Notes under the pieces: generated by a model
What the model saw: the letters and a program-made list of their open reading frames with translations, nothing else
The model's database searches: none
Told to the model about the DNA's origin: nothing
Shown: piece by piece, positions 49,488 through 57,944 of the stretch
How positions within the stretch are numbered: the stretch's first letter is position 1
How the letters are laid out: each line of letters begins with the position of its first letter
Source: Streptomyces sp. NBC_01116
GTDB taxonomy: Bacteria > Actinomycetota > Actinomycetes > Streptomycetales > Streptomycetaceae
Reading direction: 5' to 3'
Length of the DNA stretch: 64,000 nucleotides
Assembly (NCBI RefSeq): GCF_041435495.1
Contig: NZ_CP108644.1
Span: 7,735,501-7,799,500, forward strand
Translations under genes and position numbers: made by a program

Positions 49488-51503
49488 TCACAGCGCGGCG
49501 GCCAGCTCCGTGCCCTGGCGGATGGCCCGCTTCGCGTCCAGCTCGGCCGCCACGTCCGCGCCGCCGATCAGATGGACCGGGACGGCTCCCGCGCGCAGCT
49601 CCTCGTACAGCTCGCGGCGCGGTTCCTGGCCCGCGCACAGCACCACCGTGTCGACCGGCAGCACCCGGCGCTCGCCGTCCACGGTGAGGTGGAGGCCCTC
49701 GTCGTCGATGAGGTCGTAGGAGGCTCCGGCGATCATCTCGACGCCCCGGTGGCGCAGTTCGGTGCGGTGGATCCACCCCGTCGTCTTGCCGAGCCCCGCG
49801 CCGACCTTGGTGGTCCTGCGCTGGACCAGGTGGACCGTGCGCGGCGACCTGGGGCGCTCGGGCGTGCGCAGCCCGCCGCGCTCCGCGTAGGAGGTGTCGA
49901 CGCCCCACTGGCGGAAGAACGTGTCCGCGTCCAGGCTCGCACCGTCACCGCCGTCGGTCAGGAACTCCGCGACGTCGAAGCCGATGCCGCCCGCGCCGAC
50001 GATCGCGACCCGGTCGCCGACCGGCGCCCCGTCGCGCAGCACGTCCAGATAGCTGACGACGTTCGGGTGGTCCGTGCCGGGGATCGCCGGGGTGCGCGGC
50101 TCGACGCCGGTGGCGAGCACGATCTCGTCGTAACCGTCCAGGGTCCCGGTGTCGGCCCGGGTGGACAGGCGGACCTCGACGTCCAGCTCGGCCAGCCGCG
50201 TACGGAAGTAGCGCAGCGTCTCGTCGAACTCCTCCTTGCCCGGCACCCGGCGCGCCACGTTCAGCTGCCCGCCGATCTCGTCCGCCGTGTCGAACAGGGT
50301 CACCGCGTGCCCCCGCTCGGCCGCCGTCACGGAGCACGCGAGCCCCGCCGGGCCGGCGCCGACCACGGCGACGCGCTTACGGGTCCGGGTCGGGCTCAGG
50401 ACCAGCTCGGTCTCGTGGCAGGCGCGCGGATTGACCAGACAGGAGGTGATCCGGAGGCTGAAGATGTGGTCCAGGCAGGCCTGGTTGCAGCCGATGCAGG
50501 TGTTGATGGCGTCCGCCCGGCCCGCCGCCGCCTTCGCGACGAACTCCGGGTCGGCCAGGAACGGGCGGGCCATCGACACCAGGTCCGCCCGGCCGGAGGC
50601 GAGGATCTCCTCGGCGACCTCGGGGGTGTTGATGCGGTTGCTCGTCACCAGCGGTACGGAGACCGCGCCGCGCACCTTCTCGGTGACCCAGCTGAACGCG
50701 CCGCGCGGCACGGAGGTGGCGATGGTCGGGATCCGCGCCTCGTGCCAGCCGATGCCGGTGTTGATGATCGTCGCGCCCGCCGCCTCGATCTCCTTCGCCA
50801 GCGTCACGACCTCCTCCAGCGTCGAGCCGCCCGGCACCAGGTCCAGCATGGAGAGCCGGTAGATCAGGATGAAGTCGTCGCCGACCCGCTCGCGGACCCG
50901 GCGCACGATCTCGACGGGCAGGCGCATGCGGTTCTCGTAGCTACCGCCCCAGCGGTCGGTGCGGTGATTGGTCGCGGAGACGATGAACTCGTTGATCAGA
51001 TAGCCCTCGGAGCCCATGATCTCGACGCCGTCGTAGCCCGCGAGGCGGGCGAGACCGGCCGCGCGCACGAACTCCTCGATGGTCTCCTCGACCTGGTCGT
51101 CGGTGAGCGCGTTCGGGGTGAAACCGCTGATCGGGGCCTTGAGCGCGCTCGGCGCCACCAGGTCGGGGTGGTGCGCGTACCGCCCGAAGTGCAGGATCTG
51201 CATGGCGATCCGGCCGCCCGCCGCGTGCACCGCCGAGGTGATCTCCCGGTGCTGCTCCGCCTCCGCCTCGGTCGTCATCTTGGCCCCGCCGGGAAAGGAA
51301 CAGGCCCGCTCGCTGGGGGCGATGCCGCCGGTGACCATGAGGCCGACGCCGCCCCGGGCGCGCTCGGCGTAGAACGCGGCCATCCGCTCGAAGCCGCGTT
51401 CGGCCTCCTCCAGTCCGATGTGCATCGATCCCATGAGCACCCGGTTGGGCAGGGTCGTGAACCCGAGGTCCAAGGGGCTCAGCAGGGTCGGGTACAGGCT
51501 CAT
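49488..51503 (-). CDS. fadH: 2,4-dienoyl-CoA reductase / old yellow enzyme family (FadH-like)
   Basis: A 671-residue enzyme, the same size as E. coli FadH. The TIM barrel (about 1-360) binds FMN and contains the active-site region MQILHFGRYAHHPDLVAPSA and GYDGVEIMGSEGYLINEF. A [4Fe-4S] site follows, CIGCNQACLDHIF, with a further Cys in TSCLVNPRA. The C-terminal half is an FAD/NAD(P)H domain, VAVVGAGPAGLACSVTAAERG. Such enzymes reduce dienoyl-CoA or other enones with NADPH. It is likely controlled by the PadR regulator coded behind it. Confidence 0.92.
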   Translation of the reverse strand: MSLYPTLLSPLDLGFTTLPNRVLMGSMHIGLEEAERGFERMAAFYAERARGGVGLMVTGGIAPSERACSFPGGAKMTTEAEAEQHREITSAVHAAGGRIAMQILHFGRYAHHPDLVAPSALKAPISGFTPNALTDDQVEETIEEFVRAAGLARLAGYDGVEIMGSEGYLINEFIVSATNHRTDRWGGSYENRMRLPVEIVRRVRERVGDDFILIYRLSMLDLVPGGSTLEEVVTLAKEIEAAGATIINTGIGWHEARIPTIATSVPRGAFSWVTEKVRGAVSVPLVTSNRINTPEVAEEILASGRADLVSMARPFLADPEFVAKAAAGRADAINTCIGCNQACLDHIFSLRITSCLVNPRACHETELVLSPTRTRKRVAVVGAGPAGLACSVTAAERGHAVTLFDTADEIGGQLNVARRVPGKEEFDETLRYFRTRLAELDVEVRLSTRADTGTLDGYDEIVLATGVEPRTPAIPGTDHPNVVSYLDVLRDGAPVGDRVAIVGAGGIGFDVAEFLTDGGDGASLDADTFFRQWGVDTSYAERGGLRTPERPRSPRTVHLVQRRTTKVGAGLGKTTGWIHRTELRHRGVEMIAGASYDLIDDEGLHLTVDGERRVLPVDTVVLCAGQEPRRELYEELRAGAVPVHLIGGADVAAELDAKRAIRQGTELAAAL

Positions 51504-51557
51504 GGGGTCTCCTCCGCACAGGGTCGTCGGGTCAGTTGTAGACCACCGCCGAGCGCT

Positions 51558-51575
51558 TATGCAACAAGTTGCACA
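51558..51575. promoter_or_regulatory. AphA/PadR-like operator TATGCA-N6-TGCACA
   Basis: TATGCAACAAGTTGCACA lies 55 bp upstream of the fadH start and has an inner palindrome TGCAACAAGTTGCA. It closely fits the TATGCA-N6-TGCNTA site reported for AphA, a PadR-family protein. The local sequence is AT-rich compared with the surroundings. Confidence 0.6.
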
Positions 51576-51704
51576 ATGATCTGTGTCGCACCCCTCCCTT
51601 GGGGCGCCCGGCCCGTGCCACGGACGGCGTACTCGGCCGCGCCCGACCGCCACCCGCGGACGAGAGTGGGTCCGTACCCGAAACCCCTCACCCCGGGAGT
51701 CCTC

Positions 51705-52232
51705 ATGGTCTGCGTCAACCGGCGTGATCTCGGTCTGCTCGCCCTGCGCGTCGGCACCGGCGCGGTGCTCGCCGCCCACGGTAGCCAGAAGCTGGCGGGC
51801 TGGTTCGGCGGCGGAGGCATCCAGGGCACCACGGCCGCGATGGAGGCGATGGGATTCCACCCGCCCAAGCACAGCGCCGTGGCCGCCGGGCTCGGCGAGG
51901 CGGGCGGCGGCGTCCTGCTGGCCCTGGGCCTCGCCACCCCGGCGGCGGGCGCGGCGGCCGCCGGCGCGATGGCCGGGGCGGTGGCCGTGCACGCCCCGGC
52001 GGGCTTCTTCGCCCAGGGCGGCGGCTACGAGTACCCGGCGTTCCTCGGCTTCACCGCGGCGGCCATCGGGCTGACCGGTCCCGGGCGCTACTCCGTGGAC
52101 CACGCCACCTGCCATGTCTTCGACCGTGCCTGGATGGTCGCGCTGGCCTTCGCGGGCAGTGCGGTCGCCGCGGCCGCGGTCGTCGGCAAGCGGACGAAGG
52201 CGCAGTCCGACCGGCCGCAGGAGGAGTCCTGA
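51705..52232 (+). CDS. DoxX-family membrane protein
   Basis: A 175-residue protein with four membrane segments and the DoxX pattern: LGLLALRVGTGAVLAAHGSQKL followed by FGLGE-type segments such as AAGLGEAGGGVLLALGL. The family is linked to thiol stress and quinone metabolism. The ATG follows GGGAGT. It shares the control region with the fadH gene. Its stop is joined to a mini-ORF in front of the DUF7144-like gene. Confidence 0.88.
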   Translation: MVCVNRRDLGLLALRVGTGAVLAAHGSQKLAGWFGGGGIQGTTAAMEAMGFHPPKHSAVAAGLGEAGGGVLLALGLATPAAGAAAAGAMAGAVAVHAPAGFFAQGGGYEYPAFLGFTAAAIGLTGPGRYSVDHATCHVFDRAWMVALAFAGSAVAAAAVVGKRTKAQSDRPQEES

Positions 52233-52289
52233 TGAGCGAGGCCCTCTCCTCCGACGGGCTGCGGGAGGAGTCCCGATGAGCGAGGACCC
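52218..52289 (+). repeat. near-duplicate ribosome site and start codon
   Basis: GGAGGAGTCCTGATGAGCGAGG (52219-52240) is repeated about 43 bp later as GGAGGAGTCCCGATGAGCGAGG (52262 onward). The first copy begins a 15-codon frame (52232-52279) that starts on the DoxX stop and ends on the ATG of the next gene, giving back-to-back translational coupling. Confidence 0.7.
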
Positions 52290-52845
52290 CTCCCGTGCCG
52301 CCGACCCGTCCGGCCCCGACACCCCGCCCCCACCGGCCGGCCTCGGGCAGGCGCCCCGGACCGGACCCGGGCAGGGGGACGCGCCGTGGCAGCGCGCCGA
52401 CGGCCCGGCCGGCCCCGCACCGGTGCCCGATCCGGACAGCCTCTGGGTGACCGGCGGTGTGCTCTTCGCCGGGATCCTGATGGTCTGCCAGGGCGTGGTG
52501 GCGGCCCTGGAGGGCGTCGCGGCCCTCGCCGACGGGGACGTCTACGGCGACGTCGGCGAGTACCTCTACCGGATCAGCCTCACCGGCTGGGGCTGGATCC
52601 ACCTGGTGCTCGGCGTCTGCGTGGCCGTCACCGGGGCCGCGCTGCTCAAGGGGGCGGGCTGGGCGCGGGTGGCCGGCATCCTCTTCGCCTCCCTGAGCGT
52701 CTTCGCGCACTTCCTCTTCCTGCCGTACGCGCCCCTTTGGTCGGTGATCGTCATCGCCCTGGACATCTTCGTCATCTGGGCCCTGGCCGCCTACCGGGAC
52801 GCGGACCCGGACCCGGACCCGGCTTCCACGGCCGTGCCGCGCTGA
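52276..52845 (+). CDS. DUF7144-like membrane protein
   Basis: A 189-residue protein. About 50 N-terminal residues are Pro/Gly/Ala-rich and disordered. Four membrane segments follow, with the recognisable WVTGGVLFAGILMVCQGVVAA and SLTGWGWIHLVLGVCVAVTG. The family is common in actinomycetes and its function is unknown. Its 3' end overlaps the MMPL gene on the other strand by 55 bp, where both strands read a GGACCC triplet array. Confidence 0.75.
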   Translation: MSEDPSRAADPSGPDTPPPPAGLGQAPRTGPGQGDAPWQRADGPAGPAPVPDPDSLWVTGGVLFAGILMVCQGVVAALEGVAALADGDVYGDVGEYLYRISLTGWGWIHLVLGVCVAVTGAALLKGAGWARVAGILFASLSVFAHFLFLPYAPLWSVIVIALDIFVIWALAAYRDADPDPDPASTAVPR

Positions 52846-54935
52846 CCGTCCGCCCCTTCCCGGCTCAGGGCGCCCGGCCACCACGCCTTCGGCCCGATGT
52901 CCCGCACCAGGGCCGGGACGAGGAGCGACCGGACGACCAGCGTGTCCAGCAGGACGCCGAAGGCCACGATGAACGCGATCTGGAGCAGGAACGCCAGCGG
53001 GATCACGCCCAGCGCGGCGAAGGTGGCCGCCAGGACGACGCCCGCCGACGTGATGACCCCGCCGGTCGTGGTGAGCCCGCGCAGGATGCCCTCCCTGGTG
53101 CCGTGGCGCAGCGACTCCTCCCGGACCCGGGACATCAGGAAGATGTTGTAGTCGACGCCCAGGGCGACCAGGAACACGAACCCGTACAGCGGCACCGACG
53201 AATCCGTGCCGCTGAAGCCGAACACATGGGTGAAGACCAGCGAGGAGATGCCCAGCGTGGCGAGGAAGTTCAGCGCCACGGTCGCCACGAGCAGCACCGG
53301 CATCAGCAGTGAGCGCAGGAGGAAGACCAGGATCACCAGGATGATCGCCAGCACCACCGGCACGATCAGCATGCGGTCGTCCTCCGCCGTCCGCTGGGTG
53401 TCGTACTGCTGGGCGGTGTAGCCGCCGACGAGGGCGTCCGAACCGGGCACGGCGTGGACCGCGGTGCGCAGCGTGGCCACCGCCTCCTTGGCTCCGTCGC
53501 TGTCGGCCGCGTCCTTGAGGGTCGCGTCGACGCGGACCCTGCCGTCGACGACGAGGGGTTCGCCGCCCGGCCGCCCGCCCGCGCTCACCGGTGCGACCGA
53601 GGCCACTCCCTCGGTGCGCTCGGCGGCCTCGGTGACCTCGGGCAGGCGGTCCGCCGCGGCGATGATCACCGCGGGATTGCCCGAACCGCCGGGGAAGTGC
53701 TCGCTCAGCGTCTCCTGGGCGGCCACGGACGGGGCGTCGTTGACGAAGATCTCGTCGAGCGGAACCCCCTTGGAGGTGAGCGTGGGGGCGAACGCGGCAC
53801 AGGCGATCAGGGCCGCCAGGGTGATCGCCCACACCTTGCGGGGCGCCCGGTCGACGAGAGCCGCGACCTTGTGCCAGATGCCGTGGCCGCCGGACACCTT
53901 GTCGTCGGCGGGCTTGGGCTTCGCCGGCCAATAGGCCTTCCGGCCGAGCAGCACCAGGGCGGCGGGCAGGAAGGTGAGGGCGCTGAGGACCGAGCAGACG
54001 ATGCCGATCGCGCCCACCGGTCCGAGGGCCCGGTTGTTGGTGAGGTCGCTGAGCAGCAGGGCGAGCAGCCCCGCGGCCACCGTCGCGGCGCTGGCCGTGA
54101 TCGGGCCGAAGGACTCGCGCAGCGCGACGCGCATCGCGGTGAACCGGTCGCCGTGGACGGCGAGTTCCTCCCGGAACCGGGCGGTGAGCAGCAGGGCGTA
54201 GTCCGTCGCCGCGCCGATCACCAGGATCGACAGGATGCCCTGCACCTGACCGTCCACGCGCACGATGTCGTGGTCGGCGAGGACGTAGACGATCGCACAG
54301 GACAGGGCCAGGGCGAACACGGCGCCCAGGATGATGACGAAGGGCAGCAGCACACTGCGGTAGACCAGCAGCAGGATGACGAGCACCGTGATCAGGGCGA
54401 CTCCGAGCAGCAGCCCGTCGATGCCCGCGAAGGCGTCGGACAGGTCGGCCTGGCTCGCCGCCGGCCCCGCCAGCTGGACCGTCGCGCCGGGCACGGACGC
54501 ACCCGCCTCATCGATCCTCTCCAGCACCGTCGGCAGTTCGTCCCCGAGAGAGGGGCTCAACTGCACGATGCCCTGGAGCGCGAGGCCGTCCTTCGAGGGC
54601 AGTGCGGGGGAAGGCGTACCGACGACGCCGTCGCTCCCGGCGAGCGAGGCGAGGGCACCGGTGGCGGCCTCCCGCTGCTCGTCGGTCACCGGCGCGTCCT
54701 GCTCCGCCGACGTCCAGACGACGATGGCCGGCAGGGTCTCGTTCTGCTGGAACGCCTTCTGCGCGTCGATGACTCGGGTGGACTCGGCGTTCTGGGGCAG
54801 GAAGGCGGCCTGGTCGTTGGTGGCGACCTCGCCGAGTTTCCCGGCGTACGGGCCGAGCCCGCCGCCGATGCCGAGCCACGCGATCAGCAGCACGACGGGG
54901 ATCAGCCAGCGGATCGACCGTGCAGGGGTGGACAT
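52791..54935 (-). CDS. MMPL-family RND transporter
   Basis: A 714-residue protein with twelve membrane segments in two halves and two large external loops. MMPL features include FLPQNAESTRVIDAQ, VIGAATDYALLLTARFREE in the first half and VALGVDYNIFLMSRVREE in the second, with the paired Asp-Tyr residues of the proton relay. It probably exports a lipid or hydrophobic compound. It is likely controlled by the MarR regulator coded upstream, since a palindrome sits just before its ATG. Confidence 0.92.
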   Translation of the reverse strand: MSTPARSIRWLIPVVLLIAWLGIGGGLGPYAGKLGEVATNDQAAFLPQNAESTRVIDAQKAFQQNETLPAIVVWTSAEQDAPVTDEQREAATGALASLAGSDGVVGTPSPALPSKDGLALQGIVQLSPSLGDELPTVLERIDEAGASVPGATVQLAGPAASQADLSDAFAGIDGLLLGVALITVLVILLLVYRSVLLPFVIILGAVFALALSCAIVYVLADHDIVRVDGQVQGILSILVIGAATDYALLLTARFREELAVHGDRFTAMRVALRESFGPITASAATVAAGLLALLLSDLTNNRALGPVGAIGIVCSVLSALTFLPAALVLLGRKAYWPAKPKPADDKVSGGHGIWHKVAALVDRAPRKVWAITLAALIACAAFAPTLTSKGVPLDEIFVNDAPSVAAQETLSEHFPGGSGNPAVIIAAADRLPEVTEAAERTEGVASVAPVSAGGRPGGEPLVVDGRVRVDATLKDAADSDGAKEAVATLRTAVHAVPGSDALVGGYTAQQYDTQRTAEDDRMLIVPVVLAIILVILVFLLRSLLMPVLLVATVALNFLATLGISSLVFTHVFGFSGTDSSVPLYGFVFLVALGVDYNIFLMSRVREESLRHGTREGILRGLTTTGGVITSAGVVLAATFAALGVIPLAFLLQIAFIVAFGVLLDTLVVRSLLVPALVRDIGPKAWWPGALSREGADGQRGTAVEAGSGSGSASR

Positions 54936-54951
54936 GTCTCTCCCGGGGGTG

Positions 54952-54986
54952 GAGATATCTCAGTGGTGAACAATCTCAATCGTTGA
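54952..54986. promoter_or_regulatory. probable MarR operator before the MMPL gene
   Basis: The region has the perfect palindrome GAGATATCTC (54952-54961) and the imperfect inverted repeat TGAACAATCTCAATCGTTGA (54967-54986). It is AT-rich for this genome. Its place directly upstream of the MMPL start and downstream of marR suggests local repression. Confidence 0.5.
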
Positions 54987-55078
54987 AATACATTACGGGA
55001 CCGCTCGCGCGGGCTACCGCAGGGGGTGGATTCAGCGGCATGCCGTCCTCTCATGGAGGCACACGGCCGGGGACATGC

Positions 55079-55579
55079 TCAGCGACGCGCCGGGGGAACC
55101 TCGCCCAGCTCCTCGTTCATGGCGGCGAGGAAGCGCAGGACGGTGCTCAGCTCCGTCTCGCTGAAGCGTGCCCTGGCCCGTGCCGTGGCCTCGGCGAGCG
55201 GCATGAAGTAGTCGCGGGCGGCCGTCCGGGCGCTCGCCTCGTAGTACACGTGCACCACCCGTCGGTCGGTGCTCTCCCGGGCCCGGCGGACATGGCCCGC
55301 CCGCTCCAGCCGGTCCAGGCAGGCGGTCACCGCGCCGGAGGTGAGGCCCAGATGTTCGCGCAGCGCCCCCGGAGTGAGGGGTGAGGGCGCGTCGAGAATG
55401 GCCGCGAGCGCGCTCACGTCCGTGGGGTGCAGCTGCTGGTGCGCCGCGAAACCGTGGGTCATCCGGTTGATCTCGCCGTTCATCCGGCGGAGCTCGACCG
55501 CGAACGCCTGGAGGTCCGCGAGCGGCGCCTCGCGTTCCGAGGCGCCGCTGCGGGTCGGTCGGTCGTCGGCGCTGGTCAC
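55079..55579 (-). CDS. MarR-family transcriptional regulator
   Basis: A 166-residue regulator. The winged helix reads LTPGALREHLGLTSGAVTACLDRLERAGHV, with the wing in RRARESTDRRVVHVYY. The start is a GTG at 55579. It lies directly upstream of the MMPL pump on the same strand, a common arrangement for a repressor released by the pump substrate. Confidence 0.9.
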   Translation of the reverse strand: MTSADDRPTRSGASEREAPLADLQAFAVELRRMNGEINRMTHGFAAHQQLHPTDVSALAAILDAPSPLTPGALREHLGLTSGAVTACLDRLERAGHVRRARESTDRRVVHVYYEASARTAARDYFMPLAEATARARARFSETELSTVLRFLAAMNEELGEVPPARR

Positions 55580-55698
55580 GCCCTCAGCGTATAGAACGGA
55601 CGCGCCGGGGCCGCCCCCGGACCGTCGTGCCGTGCCCGGACCGTCGCGCGGTCCGGGCACGGGATCCGCTGTGCGCGGAGGCGGCGGTGCGACCGTCG

Positions 55699-56277
55699 CT
55701 ACGACGGCGGCATGAGCACGGTGTCGACCAGGTTCACCGTCGCGTTGGCCGTCGGCACGTTGCCGCAGACGATCTTCGAGGAGTCGTTCACCGTGAACTC
55801 GGTGCCCGAGCCCTTCGTCGTGAGGTTGCTGCCCTCCAGTGTCTTGAAGGTGCCGTTCTCCATCTGCTGGGTCGTGACCTTCTCGCCCACCACGTGGTAC
55901 GTCAGCACCTTGGTGAGTTCGGCCTTGTTGTTGAGGAGAGCGTCCAGATCGGCCTGCGGGATCTTCTCGAAGGCGGCGTTGGTCGGCGCGAACACCGTGA
56001 TGTTCTTCGCGTTGTTGAGCGTGTCGACCAGACCTGCCTTCTTCACCGCGCTGACGAGGGTGGAGAGTTCGGGGTTGTTGGACGCGGCGGTGGCGACCGG
56101 GTCCTTCGCCATGCCCTCCAGGCTGCCCGCGCCCTCCTTCGGCACGGAGGAACAGGCGGGACCGTACGGTTCGGCAGGTGTCTCGGCCTGGGCCTGCGGA
56201 GCGAGGAACGCCAGAGAGGCGGGAAGGGCCAGTGCCGCGGCAGCCGCCGCGGTGCGCTGCAGACGGGTGATCGTCAT
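55699..56277 (-). CDS. secreted fasciclin (FAS1) domain protein
   Basis: A 192-residue protein with a clear signal peptide (cleavage after about residue 31 at AQA). One FAS1 domain follows: NPELSTLVSAVKKAGLVDTL, then NITVFAPTNAAFEKIP and VLTYHVVGEKV. It is likely a cell-surface or secreted adhesion protein. The ATG at 56277 has GGAGGAG 7 nt upstream. Two cysteines (PACSS and KIVCGNV) may form a disulfide. Confidence 0.92.
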   Translation of the reverse strand: MTITRLQRTAAAAAALALPASLAFLAPQAQAETPAEPYGPACSSVPKEGAGSLEGMAKDPVATAASNNPELSTLVSAVKKAGLVDTLNNAKNITVFAPTNAAFEKIPQADLDALLNNKAELTKVLTYHVVGEKVTTQQMENGTFKTLEGSNLTTKGSGTEFTVNDSSKIVCGNVPTANATVNLVDTVLMPPS

Positions 56278-56430
56278 GATGTCTCCTCCGGCCGGCGGGG
56301 GTGGGTCTTCTCCTTCTCTCCCACGCTGACGCGCCTCCGCCCGGACCGCTCGCCGCGTCGTTTCTGCGTCGAAAACCACCCTCCGCCGCGCTCATGACAT
56401 TGATCCGCCGGACCGGGGCAACCGGGATGC

Positions 56431-57273
56431 ATGAATACCCGTTCAGTAACAGCGCAGGGACGCGGCCAGGCGAGAAGAGCCGCGAACAGCACCGCGATGG
56501 AGGCGGGAGCCCGCGCGGGCTTCGTGGCCCGTGGGGTGATCTACGTTCTGGTGGGCGCCCTCGCCCTGCAGGTCGCGCTGTCCGGAGGCGGTGGGAAGCA
56601 GGCCGACCGGGGCGGCGCGATCGGAGAGATAGCCGAGAAGCCCTTCGGGAAGATCCTGCTGTGGGTGCTGGGCATCGCCCTGGTGGGGATGGCGCTCTGG
56701 CGCCTTTCCGAGGCCCTGTTCGGCGGGGTGGGCCCCGACAGCCGCAAGGCCACCAAGCGGGCCATGGCGGCGGGCCGTGCCGTCTTCTACGGGTTCGTCG
56801 CCTACTCCGTGCTGTCCTTCGCCGCCGGTGACTCGGGCAGCGGGGGCGGATCGTCGGACCAGCAGTCCAAGGACATCACCGCCAAGGCGCTCGCCTGGCC
56901 CGGAGGCCAGTGGATCGTCGGGATCGCGGGCGTGGGCGTGGCCTGCGCCGGTCTCTGGATCGCGGTCCGAGCCCTCCTGCGGAAGTACCACAAGCACCTG
57001 AAGCTGTCCGAGATGTCCAAGCGGGTCCGCCAGGCGGTCGACTTCACCGGCGTCTTCGGCGGTACGGCGCGCGGCATCGTGTTCGCCACGGCGGGCGGAT
57101 TCGCGGTGGCGGCGGCGGTCAAGCACCAGCCGGACCAGTCCAAGGGCATGGACGACACCCTGCGCTCGTTCACCGACACCCCCGTCGGCCCGTGGCTCCT
57201 GGTGGCCATCGCCGTCGGGCTGATCGCCTTCGGCGTCTTCTCCTGGTTCAACGCCCGCTACCGCAAGGTCTGA
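56431..57273 (+). CDS. DUF1206 membrane protein
   Basis: A 280-residue protein with six membrane segments forming three repeats of the DUF1206 pair: GFVARGVIYVLVGALALQVAL, then AVFYGFVAYSVLSFAAG and GTARGIVFATAGGFAVAAAV. The function is unknown. The start lacks a strong ribosome site; an in-frame ATG 22 codons later (MEAGARAGF) is an alternative. Its 3' end overlaps the opposing DUF4383 gene by 16 bp. Confidence 0.88.
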   Translation: MNTRSVTAQGRGQARRAANSTAMEAGARAGFVARGVIYVLVGALALQVALSGGGGKQADRGGAIGEIAEKPFGKILLWVLGIALVGMALWRLSEALFGGVGPDSRKATKRAMAAGRAVFYGFVAYSVLSFAAGDSGSGGGSSDQQSKDITAKALAWPGGQWIVGIAGVGVACAGLWIAVRALLRKYHKHLKLSEMSKRVRQAVDFTGVFGGTARGIVFATAGGFAVAAAVKHQPDQSKGMDDTLRSFTDTPVGPWLLVAIAVGLIAFGVFSWFNARYRKV

Positions 57274-57803
57274 GTGCCACTCCGCCCGAGCTGTCCGCCC
57301 GCCGCCGCACTCCTGCGAGCGGCGGCGGCCTCGCGGTCCGCCTGCTCCGGGTGGCGGCTGCGCCAGTACGGATTGTCGTGCGGCAGACCGCCCGTCACGC
57401 GTCCGTACATGCCGAACGTGAGGATCAGCAGCCCCATCACGAAGCTGAAGACGACGTTCGGCATGCCGAAGTCCAGGATGTTCGCGCCCCGGTCCAGGAT
57501 GAAGAGGTGGCCGAAGCCACTGAGCAGGAAGAGCGTGCCGATCGTCATGTTCAGGGTGGACGCGACGTTTCCGCCCACGGCGGCCCCGGCGATCAGCAGC
57601 ACGCCGACGACCACCGAGATCAGGCTCAGCAGCCCGTTGGTCGACATCCCGGCGATGTGTTCGCCGCTGGTGTCGAAGAAGCTCAGCCGACTCGTGAAGC
57701 CGAGGATGCCGAAGACCAGCAGGATGGCGCCGCAGAGGCCCGCGCCGATCCGGTACACCTTCGCCAGCCGGTGATCGACGGGGAGTTCTTCGCTCAGTCT
57801 CAT
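57258..57803 (-). CDS. DUF4383 membrane protein
   Basis: A 181-residue protein with four membrane segments typical of DUF4383: KVYRIGAGLCGAILLVFGILGF and NMTIGTLFLLSGFGHLFIL, then NVVFSFVMGLLILTFGMYGR. The C-terminus is charged. The function is unknown. It is divergent from the B12-binding regulator and may be one of its targets. Confidence 0.87.
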   Translation of the reverse strand: MRLSEELPVDHRLAKVYRIGAGLCGAILLVFGILGFTSRLSFFDTSGEHIAGMSTNGLLSLISVVVGVLLIAGAAVGGNVASTLNMTIGTLFLLSGFGHLFILDRGANILDFGMPNVVFSFVMGLLILTFGMYGRVTGGLPHDNPYWRSRHPEQADREAAAARRSAAAGGQLGRSGTQTLR

Positions 57804-57925
57804 GGCCGTCTCCTGTCCGTCCTGCCGCGGCCGGGCCGGGGCGGTGTGGGTGTGGGTGGGGGACGAGGGCATCGAGCATGGCCCCGGTGCCTCCAGCGAA
57901 CCGCGTGCGGGCGGACCGGGCAACA

Positions 57926-57943
57926 TGCATCGGTTTTGCATCG
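57926..57943. promoter_or_regulatory. direct repeats TGCATCG before the MerR/B12 regulator
   Basis: TGCATCG occurs at 57926-57932 and 57937-57943, an 11-bp spacing (one helix turn), immediately before the start codon. This fits a site for the MerR-type regulator itself, acting on the divergent DUF4383/regulator promoter. Confidence 0.5.
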
Positions 57944-57944
57944 T

